Shown piece after piece: positions 63,771 to 64,000 of a DNA stretch of 64,000 bases. The notes below the pieces were generated by a model. It saw only the letters and a list, made by a program, of their open reading frames with translations. It searched no databases and was not told the DNA's origin. Location: assembly GCF_019749255.1 (NCBI RefSeq), contig NZ_JACWFH010000001.1, positions 1 to 64,000 of the forward strand. Reading direction: 5' to 3'. Within the stretch, counting starts at the first letter, position 1. Each line of letters begins with the position of its first letter. Origin of the DNA: Mesobacillus maritimus. Its GTDB lineage: Bacteria; Bacillota; Bacilli; Bacillales; Cytobacillaceae. The position numbers and the translations under genes are program-made.

Positions 63771-64000
<230 letters not shown>

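Overview
The window comes from a low-GC, endospore-forming Firmicute of the Bacillaceae (a Bacillus, Neobacillus or Mesobacillus type of organism). Reasons: AGGAGG ribosome binding sites with many TTG and GTG starts, intrinsic terminators after most genes, sporulation genes (spoVR, sspB, yhcN-like, yjcZ-like, yheC/yheD, yhaL), and long stretches collinear with the Bacillus subtilis yhcT-yhdB-spoVR and sspB-yhe-yha-hemZ-prsA-hpr-serC-hit-ecs regions. I saw no rRNA, tRNA, CRISPR array, prophage or insertion sequence.

Layout. 1-19 kb: a DinB-fold protein, a LysR regulator, a TANGO2-like protein, a nitronate monooxygenase-like flavoprotein, an aldo/keto reductase, DegV, two NCS2 purine permeases (the first behind a guanine riboswitch), GmhB-like phosphatase, alkyladenine glycosylase, a KinB-like kinase, an RluA pseudouridine synthase with yhcU, pgcA, yhdB, spoVR and a short HesB-like gene with an in-frame UGA that is most simply read as selenocysteine. 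19-33 kb: sporulation lipoprotein, CNNM-type transporter, acetyltransferase, a soluble histidine kinase, CDF metal exporter, a degenerate HPr-like protein, iadA, fumC, sspB, msmX and a PucR-type regulator. 33-39 kb: a 52-bp tandem repeat array, yheE and an operon of four YheC/YheD ATP-grasp proteins. 39-52 kb: yheA, yhaX, hemZ, yhaR, yhzD, yhaQP, a second 52-bp array, yhaONM and yhaL. 52-64 kb: prsA, two yjcZ-like mini-genes, yhaI, hpr, yhaH, trpP with a TRAP site, serC, hit, ecsABC, yhaA, a PAP2 phosphatase, and the C-terminal part of hmoB cut by the window end.

How genes work together. Purine uptake is tied to guanine sensing and tryptophan uptake to TRAP. MsmX energises sugar importers and has a cre-like site upstream. 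YhaO, YhaN and YhaM form a nuclease set. EcsAB, PrsA and Hpr act on secretion and stationary-phase exoprotease control. The YheC/D operon (candidate SigK promoter), sspB and the yhcN-like gene (candidate SigG promoters) and the yjcZ-like genes belong to spore formation.

Most worth attention: the probable selenoprotein with a candidate SECIS hairpin; three tandem arrays of unrelated sequence that share a 52-bp period, two of them with the same 7-11-7 inverted-repeat design; the four-gene YheC/D expansion; and an HPr-like protein that lost the PEP-phosphorylated His but kept the regulatory Ser, followed by an overlapping membrane-protein gene.
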